DNA from: a bacterium
GTDB lineage: Bacteria > Fidelibacterota > Marinisomatia > Marinisomatales > Marinisomataceae
Assembly: GCA_023255095.1 (NCBI GenBank)
Contig: JALRJJ010000134.1
Coordinates: 1-17,003 of the forward strand
Direction of reading: 5' to 3'
DNA length: 17,003 nt
Shown: one piece after another, positions 8,250-15,598 of the stretch
How positions within the stretch are numbered: position 1 is the first letter of the stretch
Layout of the letters: each line of letters opens with the position of its first letter
Translations under genes and position numbers: made by a program
The notes under the pieces: generated by a model
Database searches by the model: none
What the model saw: the letters and a program-made list of their open reading frames with translations, nothing else
Told to the model about the DNA's origin: nothing

Positions 8250-9176
8250 TCAGCTTATTATGTCTTTAATATATTTATTTGATTTTTGACTTTTCTCAAC
8301 AAATAATTCACCCAACAATCCAAAAATGAATAACTGTAATCCAGCAATAATCAGAATAGAACCAAGAATAAGTAAAGCAACATGTTGTTGAAAAGAATGA
8401 TTTTGATAAAACTTTAGATATAAAACGAAAAATTCTATTAAGACTCCAGTAGAAAATGATAAGAAACCTATTGAGCCAAAAAAATGAAGTGGTCTATCTA
8501 TATATTTTCCTAGAAAAAGAATAGTAAGAAAATCAAAAAAACCTTCAAAATAACGACCAATTCCATATTTTGATTTTCCAAATTGTCTTGGATGATGATT
8601 AACAATAACTTCTGAGACAGAGAAATCTTTCTGTTTAGCTAATAAGGGAATATAGCGATGCCTTCCTCCATATAGTTTCAATGCTGAAAATACTTCCCGT
8701 TTAATAACTTTTATACCTGTATTCGAATCATGGATTCTCAATCCCCCAAACAAGCGAAGAAAAAAGTTAAAAATCTTCGAGGCAATTTTCTTTTCGAAGG
8801 GATCTTTTCTGTTTTTTTTCCATCCGCAAACAACATCATATCCATTGTGAATTTCGTCAACAAGTTTTGATATCTCGGAGGGATCATCCTGTAAATCACT
8901 ATCTAGAGTTGCAATTAATGAACCACTTGAATGTTCAAAGCCCGCCTGAAGTGCAATAGCTTTTCCGTAATTGCGATATAAATCTACAATCTTCCAAGAA
9001 GGATTTTTTTCAATAACACTTTTTAAAATATTTAATGAAAGATCTGTAGAACCATCATTGATAAAGATTACTTCATATAAAAATTCATTTTGAAAAGAAT
9101 CAAGCAATTGTTGAGATAAAATAGGAATAGACTCTTGTTCATTATAAACAGGAATAAGAATAGAAATTTTATTCAC
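8250..9176 (-). CDS. Membrane-anchored glycosyltransferase family 2 (GtrB/ArnC/CsbB-like)
   Basis: A 308-residue enzyme of the DPM1/GtrB group, which charges undecaprenyl phosphate with a single sugar on the cytoplasmic face. The catalytic domain (about 1-225) shows Ile-Pro-Val-Tyr-Asn-Glu (8-13), Asn-Asp-Gly-Ser-Thr-Asp (40-45), Leu-Tyr-Arg-Asn-Tyr-Gly-Lys (66-72), Thr-Leu-Asp-Ser-Asp-Leu-Gln-Asp-Asp-Pro (90-99) and the late His-His-Pro-Arg-x-x-Gly-Lys-Ser-Lys-Tyr (194-204). All are typical of this group. Two C-terminal membrane helices (about 230-255 and 266-292) follow, as in GtrB and CsbB. The start is GTG at 9176, overlapping the preceding TAG by one base (TAGTG). The conserved first strand begins within three residues of it, so no other start fits. 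It opens the glycan block and is the natural donor-making partner for the YfhO-family protein. Confidence 0.93.
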   Translation of the reverse strand: MNKISILIPVYNEQESIPILSQQLLDSFQNEFLYEVIFINDGSTDLSLNILKSVIEKNPSWKIVDLYRNYGKAIALQAGFEHSSGSLIATLDSDLQDDPSEISKLVDEIHNGYDVVCGWKKNRKDPFEKKIASKIFNFFLRLFGGLRIHDSNTGIKVIKREVFSALKLYGGRHRYIPLLAKQKDFSVSEVIVNHHPRQFGKSKYGIGRYFEGFFDFLTILFLGKYIDRPLHFFGSIGFLSFSTGVLIEFFVLYLKFYQNHSFQQHVALLILGSILIIAGLQLFIFGLLGELFVEKSQKSNKYIKDIIS

Positions 9177-9727
9177 TACTCAAAATTCCTTGAAAAAATA
9201 GAAAGATTGAAATCTTGATTAATCGAATCATTTTTAACGCTTATTTGATTTAAAAACTGCATTCCATATTCTTGATTAAATTCTTGACTAATTATTAAGT
9301 TGGGGTAATCTGCTTGTTCAATTTTTTCCCCCCAAAGCAATTTCTTAATAAATATATGTTCAAAAAATATGCCAGAAAATTGTGGATATTCATTGGTAAA
9401 CTGATCTGAAGTGATTTCAATATTTTTTCTTAAATCTACCAACTTAACAGTTTCTTCATTCGAATCAATGGCAAAACTTTTTCTACCAATGAAATCTTTA
9501 AAAACGACTAAATTATTTAGACGGGAAGATTCAAAAATAAATGAGGAAATAAAATTATAACTTCCTTTCGCGACAAGCTTTCCTGATCCTTTGACGAGTT
9601 CATAATTTACTTGAAGTGATTCTATTGTTGCATTTTCATTTTCAATTTCAAAAATCAATGTTTCCTCAGGTATTGTCGAAGAACAGCCCACAAGAACTGT
9701 GAAAAGAATAATGGTTAAATTTTTCAT
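9176..9727 (-). CDS. LolB-like outer-membrane lipoprotein (putative)
   Basis: A 183-residue lipoprotein: hydrophobic signal (about 4-13) and lipobox Leu-Val-Gly-Cys with Cys15, followed by Ser-Ser. The rest is beta-rich, with a segment near 75-92 of the form Val-x-Phe-Lys-Asp-Phe-Ile-Gly and a later Leu-Leu-Trp-Gly (about 130-133). These recall the LolB/DUF4292 half-barrel, where LolB inserts lipoproteins into the outer membrane. Likeness is weak and based on pattern, not alignment. Context helps: it directly follows a TPR lipoprotein gene with a 4-base ATGA overlap, and in Pseudomonas lolB also follows a TPR-protein gene. The stop overlaps the GTG of the next glycosyltransferase by one base. 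If it is not LolB, it is an unassigned envelope lipoprotein. Confidence 0.85.
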   Translation of the reverse strand: MKNLTIILFTVLVGCSSTIPEETLIFEIENENATIESLQVNYELVKGSGKLVAKGSYNFISSFIFESSRLNNLVVFKDFIGRKSFAIDSNEETVKLVDLRKNIEITSDQFTNEYPQFSGIFFEHIFIKKLLWGEKIEQADYPNLIISQEFNQEYGMQFLNQISVKNDSINQDFNLSIFSRNFE

Positions 9728-11331
9728 TCTAAATTTTCTATTTTTTCTCTAATTGATTCATTTTCTTCAATTAATAAAGACTTATTATAAAATATAATTG
9801 CCCTGTCTATTTCATTTAAACCAACTAAAACATCAGCATAATGCTCAAGCACTACAGCACTATTCTCATCAAAAATTAATGACTGAGCTATATATTCTTC
9901 GGCTAATTTTAAATCTCCAGTCTTAAAATAAATCCAACCCAAAGTGTCTAAATAAGATGGATTATCTTTTTCAATAACATTGGACTTTATAGACATTTCA
10001 AGCGCCATTAATAATTGTTCATTTCTTTCAACTAAACTATAAGCATAATTATTAAGAGCTTGGGCATCATTAGGGTTAATTTTCAATAAAGATTCATAGA
10101 TTTCATCTGACTGAATCCATTTTTTATTTTGGTCTAAAACCATCGCAAGTCCATGCATAACAGGAAGAGATTTGTTGTCAATTTCAAAAGCTTGACTATA
10201 GTAAAATTCTGAATCAGTAAATTGCTTCAAATTATAATATACAAGTCCAAGTAAATAGTTTATTTCAAAGTCATTTTGAAAAATCTCCTTAACTATATTT
10301 AATTCGTTTAAAGCTTCTCCATAATCTTGAAGATTTAAATAAGAAATTATTTTGTTAATATATCCATCACGGTCATTCGGAAAACTCTGTATGTATTTTT
10401 TTGATAATTCGATAGATTCTTTGAATTTTCCTTGCTCTTGATAAGTAATTGACAAGTAATAAAGTGGAAATCGATCATTGGAATTTATGTTCATTGATTT
10501 TAAAAAATAGGACTCAGCTTCATCTAATTTTCCTTCTCTTAAAAACTGAAATCCTATTTGATTGTATAAATTGTTGATAAGAGGATTAGTTTCTATGCCA
10601 GGAAAATCATTCAGTAAAGATAATAAATAACCATTACTATCACTTCCTTCAATTGACTCAATTAAAATTCTTAGATATTCAGGGCTAGCAACATTAGAGA
10701 TAAAAAGCTCCTTAGCAATTTCAATTTTTTCTCTATGGTCTTTTTCAAGGGCTAACTTAGCTGCAACTTCCAAAGCTAAGGTAAGATTTTTATCTTTTTT
10801 ATATGCTTCACGATAATATATTAGGGCACCATCGATATCACCTTTTTCAAGCTTAATATCTCCAATTATAAAAAGAATTTCACCAGTAGAATTATTCAGC
10901 TCACTTGCTTTAAGAAAAACTTCCAAAGCTTCATCAAGTTCATTCAATGCGATTAGTTTTTTCCCTAATGAAATTCGATAGTCAATTGCATCTGGGCTAT
11001 TTTCTATAGCTCTTTTTGAAAAAAAGATACTTTTTTCGTATTTCTGAATCATCCAATATCCATCAGATAAATAGTAAAATAATTCTGATGAATTAGAACC
11101 TCTCTCAATAGCCTCTTGAAATTCAATTATCGCTCGAGCATATTCACCTTGCTCCATAAACATCATTCCGTCGATGAAATTATTGATTCCATTTTCTAGG
11201 GATTCTGTTTGAGTTTTGGAAATAATTTGCTCTTCTAAAGGATTATTTTCAAAAGAGACTTTTTCTCTTGAAACTGAGCAAGCACTCAGAATGACTAAAA
11301 GAACTAATAAATATTTTTTTTGAGTAAACAT
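9724..11331 (-). CDS. Lipoprotein with about a dozen TPR repeats
   Basis: A 535-residue lipoprotein with signal peptide (about 4-14), lipobox Leu-Ser-Ala-Cys (Cys18) and, from about residue 50 to 525, a near-continuous array of 34-residue tetratricopeptide repeats. The clearest units are at about 50-83, 84-117, 118-150, 151-185, 252-286, 354-388, 423-457, 458-491 and 492-525. The last two contain Leu-Asp-Thr-Leu-Gly-Trp-Ile-Tyr and His-Tyr-Ala-Asp-Val-Leu, typical of TPR proteins found beside lolB in proteobacteria. A protein-binding scaffold on the periplasmic side of the envelope is inferred. It starts after the window's largest spacer (46 bases), so it may be a point where a new transcript begins, but I could not identify a convincing promoter. 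It overlaps the next lipoprotein gene by ATGA. Confidence 0.92.
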   Translation of the reverse strand: MFTQKKYLLVLLVILSACSVSREKVSFENNPLEEQIISKTQTESLENGINNFIDGMMFMEQGEYARAIIEFQEAIERGSNSSELFYYLSDGYWMIQKYEKSIFFSKRAIENSPDAIDYRISLGKKLIALNELDEALEVFLKASELNNSTGEILFIIGDIKLEKGDIDGALIYYREAYKKDKNLTLALEVAAKLALEKDHREKIEIAKELFISNVASPEYLRILIESIEGSDSNGYLLSLLNDFPGIETNPLINNLYNQIGFQFLREGKLDEAESYFLKSMNINSNDRFPLYYLSITYQEQGKFKESIELSKKYIQSFPNDRDGYINKIISYLNLQDYGEALNELNIVKEIFQNDFEINYLLGLVYYNLKQFTDSEFYYSQAFEIDNKSLPVMHGLAMVLDQNKKWIQSDEIYESLLKINPNDAQALNNYAYSLVERNEQLLMALEMSIKSNVIEKDNPSYLDTLGWIYFKTGDLKLAEEYIAQSLIFDENSAVVLEHYADVLVGLNEIDRAIIFYNKSLLIEENESIREKIENLE

Positions 11332-11377
11332 TGCTCAAATTACATCTCTATAATGAGATATTCAATTGAGTTAAGAT
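11332..11377 (-). other. 46-base intergenic spacer with short inverted repeat
   Basis: This is the longest untranslated stretch in the window. It contains ATCTC (11344-11348) and GAGAT (11355-11359) around a 6-base AT loop, a 5-bp hairpin with no T-run after it. It also holds the palindrome TCAATTGA (11362-11369). Read on the minus strand, possible -35 and -10 look-alikes are spaced too closely for a normal sigma-70 promoter. A weak promoter, an operator or an RNA-processing site are all possible; none is shown. Confidence 0.3.
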
Positions 11378-11860
11378 TTACTTTTTATCGTTCACAAATG
11401 AGCCATTAAAATTATCCAACTGATCAAGTTCTTTAATTTGCTCATCATTAGAGTTTTTTGATGGTGAATCAATGATATTTTTCTGTTCATTTTGAATATT
11501 TTCATCTACAACAATTAGATTAGAATTTGGCTGAAAGAAAAGAAATGTGAGGACTAAAATCCCAAATACTGACAGTCCAGAGAAAATCCATTGTCTTGGA
11601 TAGCTTGAAAAAAATGATTTCTTGCCATCATTGCTAAACGACAAACTTTCAATTCTCAACTGAAGTCTCTCTTCAAAATTTTTAGAAACTTTTAAAGGTT
11701 CAGCCTTCTTCATTAACGAGATATTATTTTTAATATCATTCACCAATGATTTATAAGAATCATTATGATTTAATAAGTCTTCAAATTCTTTTCTTTCTTT
11801 GAAATCCATAGATCCATCTAAATAAGCTAAAATGCGGTCTTCAAAAATATTTTTATCCAT
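11378..11860 (-). CDS. Putative membrane anti-sigma factor lacking zinc ligands
   Basis: A 160-residue one-pass membrane protein. The N-terminal cytoplasmic part has the helical pattern of anti-sigma domains: Leu-Ala-Tyr-Leu-Asp-Gly (11-16), then a charged helix with Glu-Arg-Lys-Glu-Phe-Glu (22-27). It contains no cysteine at all, so the His-x3-Cys-x2-Cys zinc site of ZAS anti-sigma factors is absent. A membrane helix at about 91-109 is followed by a roughly 50-residue, Asn/Asp/Glu-rich outer tail that looks disordered. The gene starts five bases after the ECF sigma gene and has a strong Shine-Dalgarno. In known sigma/anti-sigma pairs, the anti-sigma holds the sigma at the membrane until an envelope signal triggers its release. 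The role here rests on position, topology and the N-terminal pattern. Confidence 0.8.
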   Translation of the reverse strand: MDKNIFEDRILAYLDGSMDFKERKEFEDLLNHNDSYKSLVNDIKNNISLMKKAEPLKVSKNFEERLQLRIESLSFSNDGKKSFFSSYPRQWIFSGLSVFGILVLTFLFFQPNSNLIVVDENIQNEQKNIIDSPSKNSNDEQIKELDQLDNFNGSFVNDKK

Positions 11861-11865
11861 TTACT

Positions 11866-12435
11866 TTACTCCTTATATGACTTCAACTTTTCTGCGAGCA
11901 TAATTCTTCCCCTATTGATTCTTGATTTAATTGTACCAATAGGAATTTCTAGTATCATACTAATTTCTTCATAAGAATGTTCCTCAAAATCTCTTAAATA
12001 AACTGCTATTCTAAAATTTTCAGGTAATTCTAATAAATATTTATTCAGTTTTTCGACAGCAATTTCATTCTGAACTTTTTCGTCTAGTGGAATTTCACTT
12101 GAAGCAATATCAATAAATTTTCCATCATCAGTCCACATCGAATCACTCTTCTTAGCTTTGTTTTTTCTTAATTCAGTTAAAGCATTATTTTTTGCTATCG
12201 TATAAATCCATGTCGAAAACTGGGCTATATCTTTATAATAATGAGCGTGAGTGTAGAGCTTAATCAATGTTTCTTGGACAACGTCTTCAGCTTGCTCTCT
12301 ATTATTAAAATATCTCATGACAAAATTGAAAAGTTTATCTTTATATCTTTTGACTAACTCCTTATAAGCATTGATGTCCCCATTAACAAAACGGGCAACT
12401 AACTTTTCATCAGAAAGCTTAAAAGGATTATTCAT
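11866..12435 (-). CDS. ECF-type RNA polymerase sigma-70 factor
   Basis: An RNA polymerase sigma factor of the extracytoplasmic-function class, with region 2 and region 4 only. From the ATG at 12435 it has 189 residues. Region 2 (about 13-90) includes Asn-Arg-Glu-Gln-Ala-Glu-Asp-Val-Val-Gln-Glu-Thr (45-56) and Phe-Ser-Thr-Trp-Ile-Tyr-Thr-Ile-Ala-Lys-Asn (73-83), which contact core enzyme and the -10 element. Region 4 (about 125-186) ends in the helix-turn-helix with Tyr-Glu-Glu-Ile-Ser and Gly-Thr-Ile-Lys-Ser-Arg-Ile-Asn-Arg-Gly-Arg, which reads the -35 element. An upstream ATG at 12477 would add 14 residues and has a good Shine-Dalgarno (AGAAGGA, 6-base spacing) inside holA. I prefer 12435 because it makes the recurring ATGAATAA overlap with holA and gives a normal ECF N-terminus. 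The next gene is the likely anti-sigma factor. Confidence 0.92.
   Translation of the reverse strand: MNNPFKLSDEKLVARFVNGDINAYKELVKRYKDKLFNFVMRYFNNREQAEDVVQETLIKLYTHAHYYKDIAQFSTWIYTIAKNNALTELRKNKAKKSDSMWTDDGKFIDIASSEIPLDEKVQNEIAVEKLNKYLLELPENFRIAVYLRDFEEHSYEEISMILEIPIGTIKSRINRGRIMLAEKLKSYKE
11869..11874 (-). promoter_or_regulatory. Strong Shine-Dalgarno (AAGGAG) of the anti-sigma gene
   Basis: AAGGAG lies 8 bases before the ATG at 11860 and forms the last Lys-Glu codons of the sigma gene. It is the clearest ribosome-binding site in the window; most other starts have only AT-rich sequence in front. It fixes the anti-sigma start and suggests coupled, roughly matched synthesis of the two proteins. 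Confidence 0.75.
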
Positions 12436-13426
12436 TGCTGAAGATTTCAACGATGAGTTTAACAAACTCTGCGTCATCTAAATTCCTTCTCTGTTTTTGT
12501 TTTTTATCTGCTTCATATAAAGCTATTAGTGCATTTTCAATTTCTAACATTTCGAAATTTTTGTGTGATAAGCTTACTCTTTTCAAAATGTTTGGTTTTA
12601 AACTTGAATGCATAGGATTAACATTTGTTCCATCATTTAAATGATTAAAAAATAATGCTTCAAAGATTTGAAACAGGCTTGATATTATAAAATTCATTCC
12701 ATATTGAAGATATAGTGAATTCCCAATCAATAAAATATCGTGTAACTTTTTATCTAACACGGCATAATTGAACTCCCACAATTGTTTATTTTTATGAGAA
12801 TTTGAAATTGATTGATACCACTCATCATAACTGAATATTTTAGATTCAATGAGATAAGAAATCTTAGTTATTTCATTGTAAATCGAATGAAAATTAGTTC
12901 CAAATATTGAAACTAAATCTTTCTTTAATTTTGAGGAAATGGTGATATTTTTTTCATTTTCGAAAAAAGAAATCCAGCGTATCATATCACTTTCAAAAGG
13001 AGTTGATATATCAATTAACTGACAGTTTTTAGACAGTGTAATCGAATTTTTTGACTTAAGAAGGTTCTTTTTAGTTCTGTAATCAAAAGATAGAAAATTA
13101 TTATCTACGCCAAGGATTAAGTTCTCTGATTCAAGGTTATTTTGAAAAATTTCAACAAAAGTATTGATTAATTTTTCTGAAATAGAGTCGATATTTTTTA
13201 AAATTGTAATTTTCTTATTTGAAAAAAGTGTCAGGTTTGATAAGGATTCTATTGCCTCTTGAAGTTCAATCTTGTTTGAACAATCAAAAATATATATCTC
13301 AGAATCAGGGTGAATGGATTTTATTTTATCTTTAATAAATAAGTATAAAAAATCATTATCCCCAGCCAAAAAAAGATTCTTTGATTTTTTTAATAAATCA
13401 GTATTTATTTCAAAAATCTTATTCAT
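12428..13426 (-). CDS. holA: DNA polymerase III delta subunit (clamp loader), divergent
   Basis: A 332-residue protein with the size and layout of HolA, the delta subunit that opens the beta sliding clamp within the DnaX clamp-loader complex. Supporting signs are Leu-Phe-Leu-Ala-Gly-Asp-Asn-x-Phe-Leu (18-27) at the start of domain I, and the hydrophobic Leu-x-Leu-Phe-Ser-Asn-Lys-Lys-Ile-Thr-Ile-Leu-Lys-Asn (65-78), equivalent to the family's 'PFF..RRLV.V' strand that contacts the clamp. Later come Met-Ile-Arg-Trp-Ile (148-152) and Glu-Ile-Thr-Lys (185-188) in domain II, and an all-helical C-terminal third. Like other delta subunits it has no Walker motifs. The sequence is divergent, so the call depends on overall pattern. 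ATG 13426 makes an ATGAATAA overlap with the symporter stop, and the 3' end overlaps the sigma gene. The Lys/Asn/Ile bias matches its neighbours. Confidence 0.78.
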   Translation of the reverse strand: MNKIFEINTDLLKKSKNLFLAGDNDFLYLFIKDKIKSIHPDSEIYIFDCSNKIELQEAIESLSNLTLFSNKKITILKNIDSISEKLINTFVEIFQNNLESENLILGVDNNFLSFDYRTKKNLLKSKNSITLSKNCQLIDISTPFESDMIRWISFFENEKNITISSKLKKDLVSIFGTNFHSIYNEITKISYLIESKIFSYDEWYQSISNSHKNKQLWEFNYAVLDKKLHDILLIGNSLYLQYGMNFIISSLFQIFEALFFNHLNDGTNVNPMHSSLKPNILKRVSLSHKNFEMLEIENALIALYEADKKQKQRRNLDDAEFVKLIVEIFSNE

Positions 13427-14855
13427 CTTTATAGATATAGCTAAAAATTACTATGGCTAAAAAAGCAATGATAAAGCTTGATAATCTTTCAGTAACAATT
13501 GATTTTAAGAAAGAGTTACTGCCCCAAATAATTGTTGAGATTGATCCAGATAACAAGCCAGCAATGACACCTTTAGTAGAGGTTTTATTCCACCACAAAG
13601 AAAGAATTATCGCAGGACCAAATGAAGATCCTAATCCACTCCAAGCAAAACTAACAATTCCAAAAATCGAATTGCCAGTAATTTGTGAATATATTGCCAT
13701 ACTATATGCTATAACACCTAAAATTGTAGTAATTAAACGAGTGTTCTTTAGCAAATCAATTTCAGTGCTTCTTTTTTTAAATAATCTACTCAATCCTAAA
13801 TCTTCACTTATCGTTGAAGATGAGACAAGTAGTTGAGAATCAGCAGTTGACATCATTGCAGCTACAGCGCCTGAGATTAATAATCCTGCAAGCCAAGAAG
13901 GTAATAATGTAGAGGCTAAAAGAGGCATTACGGTTTCAGGGTCTTTGCCGATAAAATAATCTTCTCCAAAATAAGCTAAACCAACAATACCAATTAAAAA
14001 AGCGCCTAAAATTCCAGGAATCGCCCAAAATGTTGCTATCCATTTTGCAATCTTAACATCTTTTACAGATTTGATGGCCATATATCTTATCAACAAATGA
14101 GGTTGACCAAAATATCCCAAACCCCAACTCATTCCACCCAAAGCTAATAAAGTCATCGATGAAAAAGAATCTAAAGAAGAAAAAATAGAATTTTTAATGG
14201 GGTCTGAACTAGCAAAAAGAATATTTTCAAAACTTGTACCGCTCTCAAATAAATACAAAAATCCTAAAGTAGGTAAAATAACTAGAGTACCAATCATTAA
14301 AAATCCCTGAATAAGATCAGTCCACGCAACAGCTAATAAACCACCTAAAAGTGTATAAATAATTATAATAATAGCACTTAAAGTAATTCCATAGATTGGA
14401 TCAATTCCAAAAATCTGCTCAAGTATCTTTCCAGCTCCGTGAAATTGAGCTGAAACATAAAAGGAAAAAAATAGAGTAATAATTCCTGCAGAAATTAATT
14501 TAATTGTTCCATCGTCATTAAATTTTTTTTCTAAATAATCAGGGATTGTTACCGCGTTATACTTTTCGGTTTCATCACGCAACTTTTCAGCAACTAAAAA
14601 CCAAGAAGATATAATACCAATAGTTATACCAAGCACAGCCCAAATTTCACCATAGCCGATTGCGATTGCAGCGCCGGGCAAACCTAATAAAAGCCAAGCA
14701 GATTCACCGGACGCTCTTTCTGAAAAAGCAGTCACCCAAGGTCCAAGTTTTCTACCAGCTAAAAGAAAATCTAATTTATTAGCAATAAACTTATTAGAAA
14801 AAATACCAACAAAAATAATTAATAATAAATAAAGTGAAAAAATTAATTCTATCAT
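13419..14855 (-). CDS. Sodium:solute symporter, PutP (sodium/proline)-like
   Basis: A 478-residue inner-membrane transporter of the solute:sodium symporter family with about 13 hydrophobic segments, close to PutP in size. Conserved stretches are Phe-Leu-Leu-Ala-Gly-Arg-Lys-Leu-Gly-Pro (30-39), Trp-Leu-Leu-Leu-Gly-Leu-Pro-Gly-Ala (54-62) and Met-Ser-Thr-Ala-Asp-Ser-Gln-Leu-Leu-Val (335-344). Ser336 and Thr337 correspond to the Na2-site residues Ser340 and Thr341 of E. coli PutP. Where PutP has the sodium-site Asp55, this protein reads Ala-Ser-Gly-Glu-Ser, so Asp is replaced by Gly with Glu next to it. Proline is the likely substrate by likeness, but other amino or organic acids are possible. 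An in-frame TTG at 14879 would add eight residues. The ATG at 14855 is preferred because it forms an ATGA overlap with uppP and has GAG nine bases upstream. Confidence 0.92.
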   Translation of the reverse strand: MIELIFSLYLLLIIFVGIFSNKFIANKLDFLLAGRKLGPWVTAFSERASGESAWLLLGLPGAAIAIGYGEIWAVLGITIGIISSWFLVAEKLRDETEKYNAVTIPDYLEKKFNDDGTIKLISAGIITLFFSFYVSAQFHGAGKILEQIFGIDPIYGITLSAIIIIIYTLLGGLLAVAWTDLIQGFLMIGTLVILPTLGFLYLFESGTSFENILFASSDPIKNSIFSSLDSFSSMTLLALGGMSWGLGYFGQPHLLIRYMAIKSVKDVKIAKWIATFWAIPGILGAFLIGIVGLAYFGEDYFIGKDPETVMPLLASTLLPSWLAGLLISGAVAAMMSTADSQLLVSSSTISEDLGLSRLFKKRSTEIDLLKNTRLITTILGVIAYSMAIYSQITGNSIFGIVSFAWSGLGSSFGPAIILSLWWNKTSTKGVIAGLLSGSISTIIWGSNSFLKSIVTERLSSFIIAFLAIVIFSYIYKDE

Positions 14856-15598
14856 ATTAAGAAACTCACAATTATACAATATACACCAAAGCCAATAAAG
14901 CTAAACTTTTCTAGAATTTTTATCAAAAAAACTAAACTTAAGTATCCAAAAATAAACGAAGAGGAAAATAAAACTACGCTTGACTCAAAAGATAAAATTG
15001 AAAAACCACTAGCTGAAAAAATCAATTTATAAAAAATAGATAAAATTGTGGCTGGAACAACCATATAAAAACAAAATTTGATTATTTCGCTCTTTTTAAT
15101 TCCAAGGATAAGCGCAGCACAAATTACCGCTCCAGACCTTGAAATGCCTGGCAAAATAGCTATAGATTGGAAGATGCCCAATACTAAAGCAATCTTATTG
15201 GTTAAATCAAATTTAAAAGTATTGGTAAGAATCGTAGCTGAAATAAGCCAGACACCATTAATTAAAAGAGCTTTTTCTACAAAACCAATATTAAAGTATG
15301 ATTCAACGTCAAATACTAAAGCAAAAACTATTGCAGGAATAGTTGCCATAACCAATTTGGTAAGATTTTTTGAATGGAAAAAATCAGAGTGGTGCTTTCT
15401 AGAGAAGAATGATGATCGATAAAAGTAAATGATACTAAACAAAGTTCCAAAATGAGCTATAATTTCCTCTGTAGCATCTAAATTTGAAATATTAAGAATA
15501 TCTTGTCCAATTACTAAATGACCCGAACTACTAATTGGAAAAAATTCGGTCATACCTTGAATTATTCCTAAGATAAAAAGCTCAATTAGATTATTCAT
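14852..15598 (-). CDS. uppP: Undecaprenyl-diphosphatase (UppP/BacA)
   Basis: Dephosphorylates undecaprenyl diphosphate to the monophosphate at the membrane, recycling the lipid carrier for peptidoglycan and surface-glycan export; overexpression is classically linked to bacitracin resistance. The protein has 248 residues, slightly shorter than many UppP proteins, and about eight hydrophobic segments. Both active-site motifs are present: Gly-Ile-Ile-Gln-Gly-Met-Thr-Glu-Phe-Phe-Pro-Ile-Ser-Ser-Ser-Gly-His (11-27, with Glu18, Ser24 and His27) and Pro-Gly-Ile-Ser-Arg-Ser-Gly (150-156, with Arg154). Its ATG is interlocked with the pgeF stop in ATGAATAA, and it ends ATGA into the symporter gene. It supplies the carrier that the glycan block downstream in the same gene run would use, though whether they share a transcript is not shown. 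Confidence 0.96.
   Translation of the reverse strand: MNNLIELFILGIIQGMTEFFPISSSGHLVIGQDILNISNLDATEEIIAHFGTLFSIIYFYRSSFFSRKHHSDFFHSKNLTKLVMATIPAIVFALVFDVESYFNIGFVEKALLINGVWLISATILTNTFKFDLTNKIALVLGIFQSIAILPGISRSGAVICAALILGIKKSEIIKFCFYMVVPATILSIFYKLIFSASGFSILSFESSVVLFSSSFIFGYLSLVFLIKILEKFSFIGFGVYCIIVSFLI

Noticed and set aside
11344..11359. Inverted repeat considered as a terminator
   Set aside because: The stem is only 5 bp, AT-containing, and not followed by a T-run in either direction.
13453..13836. 127-codon open frame on the plus strand
   Set aside because: Lies wholly opposite the conserved C-terminal half of the symporter gene, and its translation has no recognisable domain; low GC and codon bias on the other strand explain it.
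14856..14879. Upstream TTG start for the symporter
   Set aside because: It would overlap uppP by 28 bases with a rarer start codon, while the ATG at 14855 forms a standard ATGA junction.
15078..15422. 114-codon open frame on the plus strand
   Set aside because: Antisense to the middle of uppP, including its Gly-Ile-Ser-Arg-Ser-Gly motif; no start signal or domain of its own.
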